DNA of 64,000 bases, taken from positions 40,281-104,280 of the forward strand of contig CALGLR010000023.1 in assembly GCA_937959395.1 (NCBI GenBank). Reading direction: 5' to 3'. Below the pieces are notes generated by a model. It did no database searches. It was not told the origin of the DNA and worked only from the letters and a program-made list of their open reading frames with translations. Positions 9,898 through 19,679 of this stretch are shown here, one piece after another. The translations under genes and the position numbers were made by a program. Positions within the stretch are counted from its first letter, which is position 1; every line of letters begins with the position of its first letter. The DNA is from an uncultured Flavobacteriaceae bacterium (GTDB lineage Bacteria > Bacteroidota > Bacteroidia > Flavobacteriales > Flavobacteriaceae).

Positions 9898-9950
9898 TCT
9901 TATAAATTATCTAAGTGGTAGAAGTTAATTTTAAATAGTTAGTAATAATG

Positions 9951-10256
9951 TTATTTATTGAGTTCCTTAATACAAGACAATTCTACCATTTTACCAGCCA
10001 TACAAATCCCTGCCATATTATCAAGTAAGGTGTAAGTAATTGAAACTTTTACATCATCTTCTTTTTCAATATCAAAACTATCAAGATTAATAGGTATAAT
10101 TTTTTTATTATTATCAAGTTCAATAACCCAAGAACAGCCATCTAGGTTTAAGTTAACTAAAGTTCCGTTTATACCATTTGGACAGCCTTTATCCATTTTA
10201 CAAGATGTTAAAAGGACAGTTGTTGCGATAAATAATAATGTTTTAGCTGATGTCAT
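9951..10256 (-). CDS. Small lipoprotein, unknown function
   Basis: This 101-aa protein has a lipobox (TTVLLTSC, Cys19) after a short hydrophobic signal. The mature part has four more cysteines (C25, C40, C85 and C94) and is mostly predicted beta, so disulfides are possible. I do not recognise the family. It lies 8 bp downstream of the 387-aa gene and is likely co-transcribed with it. Confidence 0.6.
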   Translation of the reverse strand: MTSAKTLLFIATTVLLTSCKMDKGCPNGINGTLVNLNLDGCSWVIELDNNKKIIPINLDSFDIEKEDDVKVSITYTLLDNMAGICMAGKMVELSCIKELNK

Positions 10257-10264
10257 TTTAAAAA

Positions 10265-11428
10265 TTAGTTAAGGTTATCTTTTGTCTTAAATCGCGCTTT
10301 TGCCAAATAGAATCCAGCCAGAAAAGGGATGCTAAAAAGTAATACAATAATAATTATTGCGACTAGTATAACAATCCAAGCAACATCTTTTATAAGTGTA
10401 GCAATGCTTTTTGTACTTGTGTCAATCATTTGCTCTCCTGTTGCATTGACATCGCTTACAAGTAATTTTCGCTGCGCATCGAGATAGAGTTGCATTCTTA
10501 AGCGTTCGTCTGCTAATTTATAGAGAGAAGCATCGAGACCACCATTCAGCTCATTTATTAAGGGCATTAATTCGGTTCGCATATTAGCACTCATATTACC
10601 CAATAGTTCAGGAGAGTTTTCTGCAACATAAGCAAATCGGTCTAACATTAAGTTTATAGAATCTGCTCTGGCAAGAAAATCGTCTGACGGGTTAGCACGG
10701 TCCCATTCTAAAGAAAATCGTTCTTTTTCCCAACCTAATTGTTTTCCCAGAAGCTCACTTGTAATTCCTATTCGATCACCTATGTCACTTAATGCCTCTG
10801 CTCCAGAGCCTATGGTACTTACATAAACGGTATCTGCTACTCCAAGGTGTTTAGATAAAGGAGAGAGAATGTTTGCTCTTGGAAAATCAAAAGAAGTTAC
10901 TGGGTTTTCAGATGCGTATTTATTTACAAAAGATTCTAGCTCTTTATAACGATCTGCTTTTAAAAGTGTTCGAGCTATTTCAGTAATTCTATTTTCGAGT
11001 TGAACCCCTTTTTCTTTTACTAATATATGGTCGCTACCTATAAACTCCTTGCCCAGATTAGATTCCATAACATCTTTAAGCTGCTTGCAAAGTACCCAGG
11101 TGTCTACCAAAGCCAGTTCTGGTACCGCCTGAAAAGCGGTTTTGCCAGAAGCTGCCACAATCCCTTTTTTAAATGCAATTGCATTTAATTTTATGTCAAT
11201 ATCGCTAGTATTAGCAATAATAGTATCAGAGACGGCAATAATATCACTTGAGAATTCCCTCTGAAATGCTCTAACAGCAATACGTGTATTCAATAAATTT
11301 TTAGGAAGTGGCTCTTCCTTAGATTCAATAGTGAATTTTAGTAAAGAGCAACTTGATAATAAAATAAGTAATCCAAAAGTGAGCCCCCTAGATAGGTGTT
11401 TTTCTGCATAATTTATAGATATATTCAT
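10265..11428 (-). CDS. Envelope protein with N-terminal lipobox-like signal and C-terminal TM helix, unknown
   Basis: The 387-aa product is not recognised. It begins with a hydrophobic stretch ending in a lipobox-like ILLSSCSLL (about residues 22-30). The long central part, about 40-340, is largely helical (e.g. DRYKELESFVNKYASEN and DDFLARADSINLMLDRFAYVAEN). A strong transmembrane helix near the C terminus (IVILVAIIIIVLLFSIPFLAG, about 352-376) is followed by a basic tail. Having a lipid anchor at one end and a TM helix at the other is odd. If the lipobox is real, the protein is held in the membrane twice, with the helical domain in the periplasm. Confidence 0.6.
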   Translation of the reverse strand: MNISINYAEKHLSRGLTFGLLILLSSCSLLKFTIESKEEPLPKNLLNTRIAVRAFQREFSSDIIAVSDTIIANTSDIDIKLNAIAFKKGIVAASGKTAFQAVPELALVDTWVLCKQLKDVMESNLGKEFIGSDHILVKEKGVQLENRITEIARTLLKADRYKELESFVNKYASENPVTSFDFPRANILSPLSKHLGVADTVYVSTIGSGAEALSDIGDRIGITSELLGKQLGWEKERFSLEWDRANPSDDFLARADSINLMLDRFAYVAENSPELLGNMSANMRTELMPLINELNGGLDASLYKLADERLRMQLYLDAQRKLLVSDVNATGEQMIDTSTKSIATLIKDVAWIVILVAIIIIVLLFSIPFLAGFYLAKARFKTKDNLN

Positions 11429-11526
11429 TGAATTGAGTTTAATAATTAGAAAATAAGATTCACATCATTCATCGATAGAAAAATTAATTATAATGAACCA
11501 TTTTAAGCATTAAGCTATTCATAAAA

Positions 11527-11997
11527 CTAATCCCCTTTTTTATAAACGAGTAAAACATTTTTATTAGCATCGAGTAACGATAATTCGAGATTCATGATTT
11601 GATAATAATGTGTTTTTTTCAACAATTCTAAATACGTATTTACCGCTCCCATATTTGGGCAGCGCATTTTAGTTCCTCCCATAATACTGAACTCTAATTC
11701 AGAGTTTGTTAAGTTTTCTATTTTTCCAAAAAATTGATTACAACCATCATTTCCTAAGATTTTTTTTTGGGTAACCTGGAATTGAAGTTGGGGTCTTTTT
11801 TGTGTCGTTTCCGAATAAGAAATATCTTCGATTTTATGTAATATCCAGATGTCATGTAAAAGAATAGAGGTTTCAGTGCCTCCCTTTTCTTTTGAGTCTA
11901 TAGTATTTGATTTTGAACCTTTTTGACAGGATATACATAATAATATTATGAGTGCATACTTGTATAAATGAAGGTTTATTCTAAAAAAAATCATCAT
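11527..11997 (-). CDS. META-domain lipoprotein (HslJ-like)
   Basis: This 156-aa lipoprotein has the lipobox IILLCISC. The mature domain matches the META/HslJ fold: a first strand with W-I-L-H-K-I, then LQFQVTQKKILGNDGCNQFFGKIENL (the family's G-x-x-G-C-N-x-x-x-G signature) and SIMGGTKMRCPNM. A C-terminal strand follows. META domains are found in envelope stress proteins; the function is unknown. It stands alone between the 387-aa gene (98 bp) and the decayed TerB-like copy. Confidence 0.8.
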   Translation of the reverse strand: MMIFFRINLHLYKYALIILLCISCQKGSKSNTIDSKEKGGTETSILLHDIWILHKIEDISYSETTQKRPQLQFQVTQKKILGNDGCNQFFGKIENLTNSELEFSIMGGTKMRCPNMGAVNTYLELLKKTHYYQIMNLELSLLDANKNVLLVYKKGD

Positions 11998-12021
11998 AAA
12001 TTCAGCATTTTTTGTTTTTTT

Positions 12022-12126
12022 CTAATTCCATGAGGGAGTTTTGTCTTTTTTGAAAACGTCCCCATTTCTTAGTTTTATTTTAATTACTGCACCAAATTGA
12101 TAACGATTCTTACGCTCTGAATCCAT
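12022..12126 (-). pseudogene. Truncated copy of the 7540-7950 TerB-like gene
   Basis: Read on the minus strand from the CAT at 12124-12126, this gives 34 codons: MDSERKNRYQFGAVIKIKL, then RNGDVFKKDKTPSWN and a TAG. The first 29 or so align with the N terminus of the TerB-like protein at 7540-7950 (MESKSKYHYQFGAVVKITL, then RDGDVSQEEKT). The nucleotide match continues upstream through the non-coding region to about 12212, against 7878-8035. After ...KDKT the sequence is unrelated and runs into a stop, so about 100 C-terminal residues are missing. It is a partial duplication that has decayed, not a working gene. Confidence 0.75.
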
Positions 12127-12212
12127 AATATCGCAGTAGTATTTTGAATAACATAAAATTACAGGTATGGAAGATCTTAGTAATTATCTATTAGGTTCAA
12201 CTAACAAAATTT
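12054..12212. repeat. Diverged duplicate of 7878-8035
   Basis: Roughly 158 bp align with few gaps to the 5' end and upstream region of the TerB-like gene. Shared runs include CTGCACCAAATTGATAA and TTAGGTTCAACTAA. The rest of the 11998-12421 interval (about 12213-12421) holds no gene that I can support; it is AT-rich leader DNA of the efflux operon. Confidence 0.75.
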
Positions 12213-12421
12213 AAAACACCTTTATAATGAACTTTTTCAGACTAAATGCGATTTTGAGGAAAACATGATTTTAAATCTAGTTTTATTTCATTTATAGATA
12301 AAGCATTGAAGTTAAATATGCTACGAAAAACAATTACGATTTGGAAATACAAAAGCGAATGACCTATTTTGGTAAGTCGCATTATATAAACTTTTAACAC
12401 TAATAAATATTTTAATAAAGT

Positions 12422-14755
12422 ATGAAAATCCCTCTTACATTCATATCTATCTTTTTTCTACTTCACTTTAGTTTTGCACAAGACATCACAATAGGAATAG
12501 TAACCGATAAAGATTCTCCCGAAGTTCAGCCTTTATTTGAACAATTGAAAACAGAGATTAGAGCTGTTGTGGGGCAAGGTAAAGTCGTTGAATTTTTAAA
12601 GCCTCTTGAAAATAATTATAATTTAGAAACGGCAAAAGCGAATTACCAATCTTTAATGAATGGTAAAGTAGATATTGTTATATCGTTTGGAGTTATAGAT
12701 AACATTGCATTGTCTCAACAAAAGACATATACAAAGCCAACAATTGTTTTTGGGGCGATAAATTCAGATTTTATAAATCTTTTGCCAGAGCAAAAAACAA
12801 GTCAAATAAATAATATCACATACATTATAACGCCTTTATCTTACAAGAAAGATTTAGAAGCTTTTAAGTCGCTATATGATTATAAGAATATTGGAATAAT
12901 AGTAGATGATTATATGTCGAAAGCGCTGCCATTAAAAACGTTTTTTGATTCGCATTTTACAAATGAAGGGAAGCAATACAAACTCATTACAGTTTCAGAG
13001 GCAGGACTGCAATCTGATACATTTGATGGATTAGATGCTATTTATTTAGCAGGCGGTTTTCAATTAAGCGATACAAAATTTGATAGTTTAGTTGACGTTA
13101 TAAATGAAAAAAAACTGCCTTCGTTTTCGGCTAGTAGAATAGAAGATGTAGCGCGTGGTATTTTAGCCACCAACCAACCTAAGACCAACTTAGAGCAATT
13201 TTTTAGACGTATTGCCTTGAATGTTGAAGCGATTTCTAGCGGGACAAATGCATCAGAATTACCACTGTTTTTGGAGTATAAAAACAAGATGACCATAAAC
13301 GTTAATACAGCAAAACAAATTGGCTTCCCTTTACGCTATGCCATGTTGGGTTCTGCCGATTTTATTGGAGGAAACGCAAAGCCAAGTACTCAAAACGCAC
13401 TGTCTATTTTAGATATTATGAATGGCGTTTTAGATAAAAATCTAGGCTTATCATCTGCTAGAAAAGGTGTGGATTTAACCCAACAGGATGTTAAAATTGC
13501 AAAAAGTGGCTACTTGCCCAACGTAACCGCTAATGTTTACGGTATTTATTTAGACCCTAGAGTTGCTGAAATTTCTAATGGTACAAATCCTGAATTTTCA
13601 ACATCAGGAGCTATTGTTGCAGAACAACTCATTTACTCTGAAAGTGCATCAGCCAACATCGACATTCAGAAAGAACTACAAAAAGCACAACAAGCAACCT
13701 ATAATGCCAGTGAGTTAGATGCTTTATTAAATGCCTCAGTAGCCTATTTTAACACTTTAATTTTAAAGACAAACGCTACGATTCAAAACCAAAACCTTCA
13801 GCTTACCAAGCGTAATTTAGAATTGGCAGAACAAAATTTTGAAGGAGGTGCTTCTGGTAAGTCAGATGTGTTGCGTTTTAGAAGCCAATTGGCTCAAAAT
13901 ACACAAAATCTTATAGATGCAGGAAATCAATTAAAGCAAGGTTTTTTCACCATTAATCAGTTAATGAATATTTCCATTAATAAGGAGATAGATATTGAGG
14001 ATGCGGTATTATCTGAAGGGGTATTTAAAAATTATAAGTATGAAGACTTCTATGTTATTTTAGATAATCCAAGATTACAACCAGCGCTTATTGATTTTTT
14101 AGTAGAAGAAGCTAAAAAAAATGCACCAGAATTAAAAAATATAGATTATAATTTAAATGTCACTGAGCGTAATTTTAGATTAAATGATTTTGGACGTTTC
14201 ATTCCAACAGTCGCTTTACAAGGTCAATATAATTTAGCGCTTTCACAGTCTGGAAAAGGATCTACTCTTCCTGCAGGTTTCCCAAATGCTCCAGACGGTA
14301 CTTACAATGTAGGTTTAAATGCGTCATTACCTATTTTTAGTCAGAATCAAAGAAATATAAACCGCCAGACAGCCAAAATTCAAAAAGAACAACTGGGATT
14401 TGAGAAAGAAAATATTGAATTAAATATTGAAAAGAATGTCAACGATATCATTCTAGACTTAATTAGCGAGATTGCTAATATTGAAATTTCTAAAATCGCA
14501 GAAGATACGGCGAAAGAAAGTTTAGACTTAACGCAAAACGCCTATAAACAAGGAGCTGTGCCTGTAATACAGCTTATAGATGCACAAACCAATTACTTAC
14601 AAGCACAATTAGGAAGAGCAACTGCTAACTATAATTATTTACTAACATCAATGCAGTTAGAGCGTGCTATTGGGTATTTCTTTTTAGTACATACCGAAGC
14701 TGAAAATCAACAATTTATCCAAAATGTTAACGCTTATATTTTAAGCAGAAACTAA
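12422..14755 (+). CDS. TolC-family outer-membrane efflux protein with N-terminal periplasmic-binding-like domain
   Basis: The 777-aa product joins two modules. After a signal peptide (cleavage near SFAQ-D), residues 20 to about 330 resemble ABC-type periplasmic substrate-binding proteins of the ABC_sub_bind class: ITIGIVTDKDSPEVQPLFEQL, then VDIVISFGVIDNIALSQQ, TIVFGAIN and DAIYLAGGFQLSDTKFD. Residues 340-760 are a TolC/OEP channel with two long helical repeats (ALSILDIMNGVLDKNLGLSSARKG..., GFEKENIELNIEKNVNDIILDLI) and the usual periplasmic helices. It is 300 residues longer than an ordinary TolC. It begins an operon with the adaptor (12 bp) and the RND pump, so it is the outer-membrane exit of that pump. 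The role of the extra domain is unknown. Confidence 0.85.
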   Translation: MKIPLTFISIFFLLHFSFAQDITIGIVTDKDSPEVQPLFEQLKTEIRAVVGQGKVVEFLKPLENNYNLETAKANYQSLMNGKVDIVISFGVIDNIALSQQKTYTKPTIVFGAINSDFINLLPEQKTSQINNITYIITPLSYKKDLEAFKSLYDYKNIGIIVDDYMSKALPLKTFFDSHFTNEGKQYKLITVSEAGLQSDTFDGLDAIYLAGGFQLSDTKFDSLVDVINEKKLPSFSASRIEDVARGILATNQPKTNLEQFFRRIALNVEAISSGTNASELPLFLEYKNKMTINVNTAKQIGFPLRYAMLGSADFIGGNAKPSTQNALSILDIMNGVLDKNLGLSSARKGVDLTQQDVKIAKSGYLPNVTANVYGIYLDPRVAEISNGTNPEFSTSGAIVAEQLIYSESASANIDIQKELQKAQQATYNASELDALLNASVAYFNTLILKTNATIQNQNLQLTKRNLELAEQNFEGGASGKSDVLRFRSQLAQNTQNLIDAGNQLKQGFFTINQLMNISINKEIDIEDAVLSEGVFKNYKYEDFYVILDNPRLQPALIDFLVEEAKKNAPELKNIDYNLNVTERNFRLNDFGRFIPTVALQGQYNLALSQSGKGSTLPAGFPNAPDGTYNVGLNASLPIFSQNQRNINRQTAKIQKEQLGFEKENIELNIEKNVNDIILDLISEIANIEISKIAEDTAKESLDLTQNAYKQGAVPVIQLIDAQTNYLQAQLGRATANYNYLLTSMQLERAIGYFFLVHTEAENQQFIQNVNAYILSRN

Positions 14756-14767
14756 TTCATCATTATT

Positions 14768-15859
14768 ATGAAAGTTAAAAATTATACATTAATTACACTA
14801 TTAAGTTTAATCGCTTTTGTGTCTTGTAAAGAAGAAGTAAAAGAGAAAGAAACGGTATTAAGACCAGTTAAGTTTGCTGTTGTTGGAGATGTAAATACTC
14901 AAAAAATAAGAACCTTTAGTGGTGTTGCTAAAGCAGGTGATGAAATCGAATTGAGTTTTAGAGGTAGTGGGGTGATCACTAAAGTAAACGTGGGTAAAGG
15001 TCAAAAAGTAAAAAAGGGAGACCTTATTGCAAAACTAGATAATGTAGAAGCGAGTTTGGCATATGAGCAAAGCGTATCGGCTTTAAAAAGTGCGCAATCT
15101 TCAATGAACACTTCTAAGTCTAACTTAAACCGCGTGAAGTCTTTATATGAAAAAGGAAGCAACTCGCTAAGTGATTATGAAAGTGCTAAAAATTCGTATC
15201 AAACGGCTTTAGATCAATACGAATCAGCAAAGCGTAACAAAAGTATTCAAGCAACACAGCTTAGTTATGGTGTAATTAGAGCACCAAAAGCGGGGTTAAT
15301 TGCAGATACCGATGGTGGTGTTGGGGAGCGTGTTGCTGCTGGTCATAAATTTGCGATTCTAAATGCAGGGAAAGAAATAAAAATTGAAGTAGGCTTACCT
15401 GAAACAGTGGTTAATAAAGTCGTTGTAGGCATGAAAACGAAACTACAATTTTCTGCTTTAGAGGGAAAAGAATTAACAGGTACGGTTACCGAGGTCGCAC
15501 CAATTATAGATGCAGATGCTGCAACTTATAAAACTTCTATAAGTGTGGATACGCCTTTAAATGCTATTAAACCAGGAATGGCCTCTAGTGTTACCTTTGA
15601 TTTTACAGATGCAAACGCAACTGCAGATAAGTCATTAATCATACCCCTAAAAGCAGTTGGTGAAGATGGAAAGGGGCGTTTTGTATTTATCATCACCACT
15701 AAAAATGAAACTACTGGAACTGTCAATAAACGTTACGTTGAATTAGGAGAACTTACGACTGATGGTTTTAAAGTAAAAAAGGGATTAGCAAATGGTGATA
15801 AAATTGCAACTGCTGGGCTACAAACTTTACTTAACGGTCAAGACGTAAGATTAAAATAA
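14768..15859 (+). CDS. RND efflux periplasmic adaptor (membrane fusion protein)
   Basis: This 363-aa lipoprotein adaptor has the lipobox LIAFVSC, Cys21. The order is typical of HlyD/AcrA adaptors: a first lipoyl half (KAGDEIELSFRGSGVITKVNVGKGQKVKKGDLIAKLD, about 55-95), an alpha hairpin (about 97-155), a second lipoyl half (YGVIRAPKAGLIADTDGGVGERVAAGHKF), then beta-barrel and membrane-proximal domains. It links the inner-membrane pump to the TolC protein upstream. It sits 12 bp after that gene and 24 bp before the pump gene. Confidence 0.93.
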   Translation: MKVKNYTLITLLSLIAFVSCKEEVKEKETVLRPVKFAVVGDVNTQKIRTFSGVAKAGDEIELSFRGSGVITKVNVGKGQKVKKGDLIAKLDNVEASLAYEQSVSALKSAQSSMNTSKSNLNRVKSLYEKGSNSLSDYESAKNSYQTALDQYESAKRNKSIQATQLSYGVIRAPKAGLIADTDGGVGERVAAGHKFAILNAGKEIKIEVGLPETVVNKVVVGMKTKLQFSALEGKELTGTVTEVAPIIDADAATYKTSISVDTPLNAIKPGMASSVTFDFTDANATADKSLIIPLKAVGEDGKGRFVFIITTKNETTGTVNKRYVELGELTTDGFKVKKGLANGDKIATAGLQTLLNGQDVRLK

Positions 15860-15883
15860 TAACGATCAACCAAAATAGTAACT

Positions 15884-18800
15884 ATGAATCTTACCGAATT
15901 TTCAATAAATCGTAATCGTGTTGTTTTAAGTATTCTAACTGTAGTTATGGTTATGGGTGCTCTGTTTTATACCTCACTATCTAGAGATAGTATGCCGCCT
16001 TATACGATTAGGGTAGCTTCAATTGTATCTTCATTTCCTGGAGCCAGTCCAGAACGTGTTGAAGAATTAGTTAGTGATAAAATTGAAAAAGTAGCGCAAG
16101 AATTACCAGAATTAAAAGTGGTAAAAAGCACCTCTCGTACAGGACTTTCTGTAGTTCAAGTTGAACTTAAAATGGAAGTTTCACCAGAAGAATTACAACC
16201 GGTTTGGGATCGTTTACGTCGTAAATTAAGTTCAGTAGAAGGCTTGCCTAATAATGTACACCCTCAGTTAAAAGATGATGGTATTGGTGAAGTTTTTGGT
16301 ATTGCAGTTGGTCTAATTTCTGATGGGTTCGCTTATACCGAAATGAAAGATTACGCAGATGATTTAAGAGATGATTTAATTAAATTAGAAGATGCTGCAA
16401 AAGTAGAGTTAAATGGTGAACAGAGTGAACGTGTTTTCGTAGAGTTTGAAAATACCAGACTAAAAACATATGGATTAACAGCTAATAGATTACAAAACCT
16501 CATAGCCAGTACTAATATTCTAAGTTCTGGAGGAACAATTAATGTAGAGACAGAACGTATTATTTTAGAACCAACTGGAAACTTTAACGATGTAGAATCT
16601 ATTCGCGAAATGTTGATTCCCGTTGGTCAAAGCGGGCAAGTGGTAGCACTTAAAGATATTACGAGTATAAAAAAAGGATACATTAATCCTCCAACACAAA
16701 AAGTGCGTATTAATGGTAAGGATGCCATTTCGTTACACGTATCTCTTAAAGATGGCGCTAATATTATCAAACTAGGTGAGGAAATTGATGTGGTGTTAGA
16801 AGCTTGGAAAGAAAAATTACCTGTAGGTTTAGAATTGTCTAGGTTAGCATCAATAGATCAATACATCGATTTAAAAATTAGCGATTTTATTGGTAATTTA
16901 TTGCAGGCAATAGCCATTGTATTGGCAGTGATGTTATTCTTTTTAGGATTAAGAACGGGGTTAGTCATCGCCAGTTTAATTCCAATTGTAACCATTACTA
17001 CTATAATGATTATGGGATTAATTGATGTTGGATTGAATCAAATTTCTCTAGCCGCATTAATTATGGCATTGGGTATGATGGTAGATAACGCCATTGTGGT
17101 TGCCGAATCGGTTATGGTAAAAATGGAAGCGGGTATTCCTGTTAAGAAAGCTGCGATAGATTCTTGTTCAGAATTATTTACCCCTTTATTAATTTCAACA
17201 TTAACAACATCGGCAGCGTTTTTAGCATTCTTTATGGCAGAGTCTGTTATGGGTGATATTATGGGACCAATTTTCGTGGTAATTACCATTGCTTTGTTAT
17301 CTTCTTGGGTTATTGCTCTAAGTATCGTTACGCTATTTTGTGTGTTTTTCTTAAAAGTGAAACCTAAAGAAGAAGGAAAAGTTAATTTTTTAGATAAACT
17401 TATAAACGGGCTAAAAAACAAGTATAAAGACCTTATTTTAATAGCTTTATCTTGGAAGAAATCGGTTTTAGTCTTAATTGTTTTCATGTTCTTTTTATCC
17501 ATTTTTGGTTTTGGGCTGTTAAGCTTTGTGTTCTTTCCAGATAGTGATCGTAATATGATTACTGTAGATGTTAATTTGCCAGAAGGTACCAATATTGAAA
17601 GTACTACGGCCGTTGTAAAGTCCCTTGAAAAATTTATGCTTACTGAGTTAAAAGTAACAAGCGATAAACCAGACGGTATCGTAGATTGGTCGGCATATAT
17701 CGGTGAAGGTCCTTCGGCTTATGATTTAGGATATAATGCAGACGAAGCAAATTCAAATTATGCGCACATCTTAATAAATACCTCTTCTTTCTTAGTGAAT
17801 AACCAGATGATTGAGAAATTAGATGCCTTTGGTTTTGAAAATTTTCCAAATGCAGATATTAAAGTAGGATTACTTGGTTCTGGCGGCGGCGGGACACCTG
17901 TAGAGATTGAAATTTCTGGAGATGATCCAGATCAATTAGCAAGTATCGCTGCGGCCATTAAAGCCCAATTATTTACCATTTCTGGTACAAAAAACATTAA
18001 AGACGATTGGGGCCCAAAGGGCAAGAAATTTGTTATTGATATAGACCCAAACAAAGCGCAAACTGCGGGCGTTACTAATCAAGATATTGCGACGTCTCTG
18101 CAAACTGTTTTAGATGGTTTTCAAGCAGGGGAGTATAGAGAAGGTGATAAATCTATTCCTATTGTAATGAAGAGCGACCAAAGTAAACAGCAATCGTTAT
18201 CTTCATTAGAAACTTTAAATATTTATGCACAAAATTCTGGGAAAAGTGTGCCGTTATTACAAGTGGCTTCAATTATTCCAGAATGGCAATATTCTAAAAT
18301 TAAGCGTGTTGATTTAACGCGAACGATTAAAGTGTCAAGTGAATTAACAACTAACGGAAATGCTTCAGAAGTCACACAAGCCATTACGCCTTGGTTAGAA
18401 ACACAAAAAGAAACTTGGGGAAAAGAATATAGTTACGAATTAGGAGGCGATGCTAAAACTTCAGCAGAAAACATGGGAGCAGTGGGTAAATATCTACCAC
18501 TTTCGGCTTTTATCATTGTGATGTTGCTAATCATTCAATTTAATTCGTTTAGAAAAATGGTCATGATCGTTTGTACAATTCCGTTAGGCGTTATTGGTAT
18601 GGTAATAGGCTTATTATTATTTGGTGTCCCATTCGGGTTTATGGCGTTCTTAGGTGTGATTTCATTAGCAGGAATTGTAATAAATAATGCAATTGTACTT
18701 ATTGATAGGGTTGAAGTAGAAGAAAATGAGTTGAAACGTTCACCTCAAGATGCTGTTATTCTTGCTTGCTTACAGCGTTTTAGACCTATTTTGCTAGCTA

Positions 18801-18994
18801 CTTTTACTACGGTTTTAGGGCTTGTTCCTCTATACTTAGGAGGAGGAGCCATTTGGGAGCCTATGGCTGTAACCATAATGGTCGGTTTACTTTTTGGTAC
18901 TGTAATTACACTATTGTTTATCCCTTGTTTTTATAGTGTGTTGTACAAAGTAGACTACAAGAATTACAAATTTAACAACGAACTTTTAGATTAA
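15884..18994 (+). CDS. RND-family efflux transporter permease
   Basis: This 1036-aa inner-membrane proton-driven pump of the AcrB/HAE-1-like superfamily has the standard plan: TM1 (about 12-30), a large periplasmic loop, TM2-6, a second periplasmic loop, and TM8-12. TM4 has the proton-relay region MALGMMVDNAIVVAESV; the second Asp of the canonical pair is replaced by an Asn here, as in other non-HAE1 branches. LFGVPFGFMAFLGVISLAGIVINNAIVLIDR is the matching TM10 segment. Substrates cannot be deduced. Expression is likely shared with the whole 12.4-20.4 kb + strand run. Confidence 0.94.
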   Translation: MNLTEFSINRNRVVLSILTVVMVMGALFYTSLSRDSMPPYTIRVASIVSSFPGASPERVEELVSDKIEKVAQELPELKVVKSTSRTGLSVVQVELKMEVSPEELQPVWDRLRRKLSSVEGLPNNVHPQLKDDGIGEVFGIAVGLISDGFAYTEMKDYADDLRDDLIKLEDAAKVELNGEQSERVFVEFENTRLKTYGLTANRLQNLIASTNILSSGGTINVETERIILEPTGNFNDVESIREMLIPVGQSGQVVALKDITSIKKGYINPPTQKVRINGKDAISLHVSLKDGANIIKLGEEIDVVLEAWKEKLPVGLELSRLASIDQYIDLKISDFIGNLLQAIAIVLAVMLFFLGLRTGLVIASLIPIVTITTIMIMGLIDVGLNQISLAALIMALGMMVDNAIVVAESVMVKMEAGIPVKKAAIDSCSELFTPLLISTLTTSAAFLAFFMAESVMGDIMGPIFVVITIALLSSWVIALSIVTLFCVFFLKVKPKEEGKVNFLDKLINGLKNKYKDLILIALSWKKSVLVLIVFMFFLSIFGFGLLSFVFFPDSDRNMITVDVNLPEGTNIESTTAVVKSLEKFMLTELKVTSDKPDGIVDWSAYIGEGPSAYDLGYNADEANSNYAHILINTSSFLVNNQMIEKLDAFGFENFPNADIKVGLLGSGGGGTPVEIEISGDDPDQLASIAAAIKAQLFTISGTKNIKDDWGPKGKKFVIDIDPNKAQTAGVTNQDIATSLQTVLDGFQAGEYREGDKSIPIVMKSDQSKQQSLSSLETLNIYAQNSGKSVPLLQVASIIPEWQYSKIKRVDLTRTIKVSSELTTNGNASEVTQAITPWLETQKETWGKEYSYELGGDAKTSAENMGAVGKYLPLSAFIIVMLLIIQFNSFRKMVMIVCTIPLGVIGMVIGLLLFGVPFGFMAFLGVISLAGIVINNAIVLIDRVEVEENELKRSPQDAVILACLQRFRPILLATFTTVLGLVPLYLGGGAIWEPMAVTIMVGLLFGTVITLLFIPCFYSVLYKVDYKNYKFNNELLD

Positions 18995-19015
18995 TTAAAA
19001 CCATTACTTATTATT

Positions 19016-19675
19016 TTGAATTATACAAAAAACATAACATTTTTTATTTTATTAGTATCTGTTTTTGGATGCAAAACCATTAAAGTAGAAAAAGATTGGC
19101 AATCTGATGACTTTCAACAAATAAAAACGAAGACGATTTTGGTAGCCGCTAAAAGCCAAAATATTAAGACAAGAAAGGCTTACGAATCTGCTATTGCAAA
19201 AAATCTCGAAGACAATGGGATTAAAGCTGTTCTGGCTAATGAGAAATTTCCTAATTTACAAGATAAGGCGTATACTGAAGCAGAAACTAAAGCACTTATA
19301 GCTTCTTTTGAGAAGGAAGGAATTCAAGGGATATTGGTGACATCTTTAAAAAACACTATGGTTCGCACCAATAGAAATGAACAGTCAAAAATTGAAGATA
19401 TTCCTTTTGATTATAGCCGTAGAGGCGTTTTTACTTTTATTGGGTATAACGAGCTTAAAAACTTACCTCCAGTAGATCCTCAAGATTATGAAAAAAAACC
19501 TTTTACAGAATTAGAATCTACGGTTTATGTTTTAGAAGCCATGTTATATGATATTAGCTTAGAGAAAGACAAACAATTAATTAGTATACAAACTGTAGAA
19601 GTAACAGATCCTACTTCCGGAAATCAGGTCTTACAGAAATTTTCCAAATTGATTACAAAGCAATTCAAAAAATAA
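19016..19675 (+). CDS. Lipoprotein of unknown function
   Basis: This 219-aa lipoprotein begins at TTG 19016 (no ATG comes before the signal). The lipobox is LVSVFGC, Cys19. The mature part contains KTIKVEKDWQSDDFQQIKTKTILVAAKS and a QEGIQGILVTSL-like segment, recalling the DUF4136-type lipoproteins, but I cannot assign it firmly. It is 22 bp downstream of the RND pump and 4 bp upstream of the K+ channel, so it is in the efflux operon. Confidence 0.65.
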   Translation: MNYTKNITFFILLVSVFGCKTIKVEKDWQSDDFQQIKTKTILVAAKSQNIKTRKAYESAIAKNLEDNGIKAVLANEKFPNLQDKAYTEAETKALIASFEKEGIQGILVTSLKNTMVRTNRNEQSKIEDIPFDYSRRGVFTFIGYNELKNLPPVDPQDYEKKPFTELESTVYVLEAMLYDISLEKDKQLISIQTVEVTDPTSGNQVLQKFSKLITKQFKK

Positions 19676-19679
19676 AAAC

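Noticed and set aside
17038..17592. 184-aa minus-strand frame
   Set aside because: Lies wholly antisense inside the RND pump gene and has no family marks; a shadow of the coding strand.
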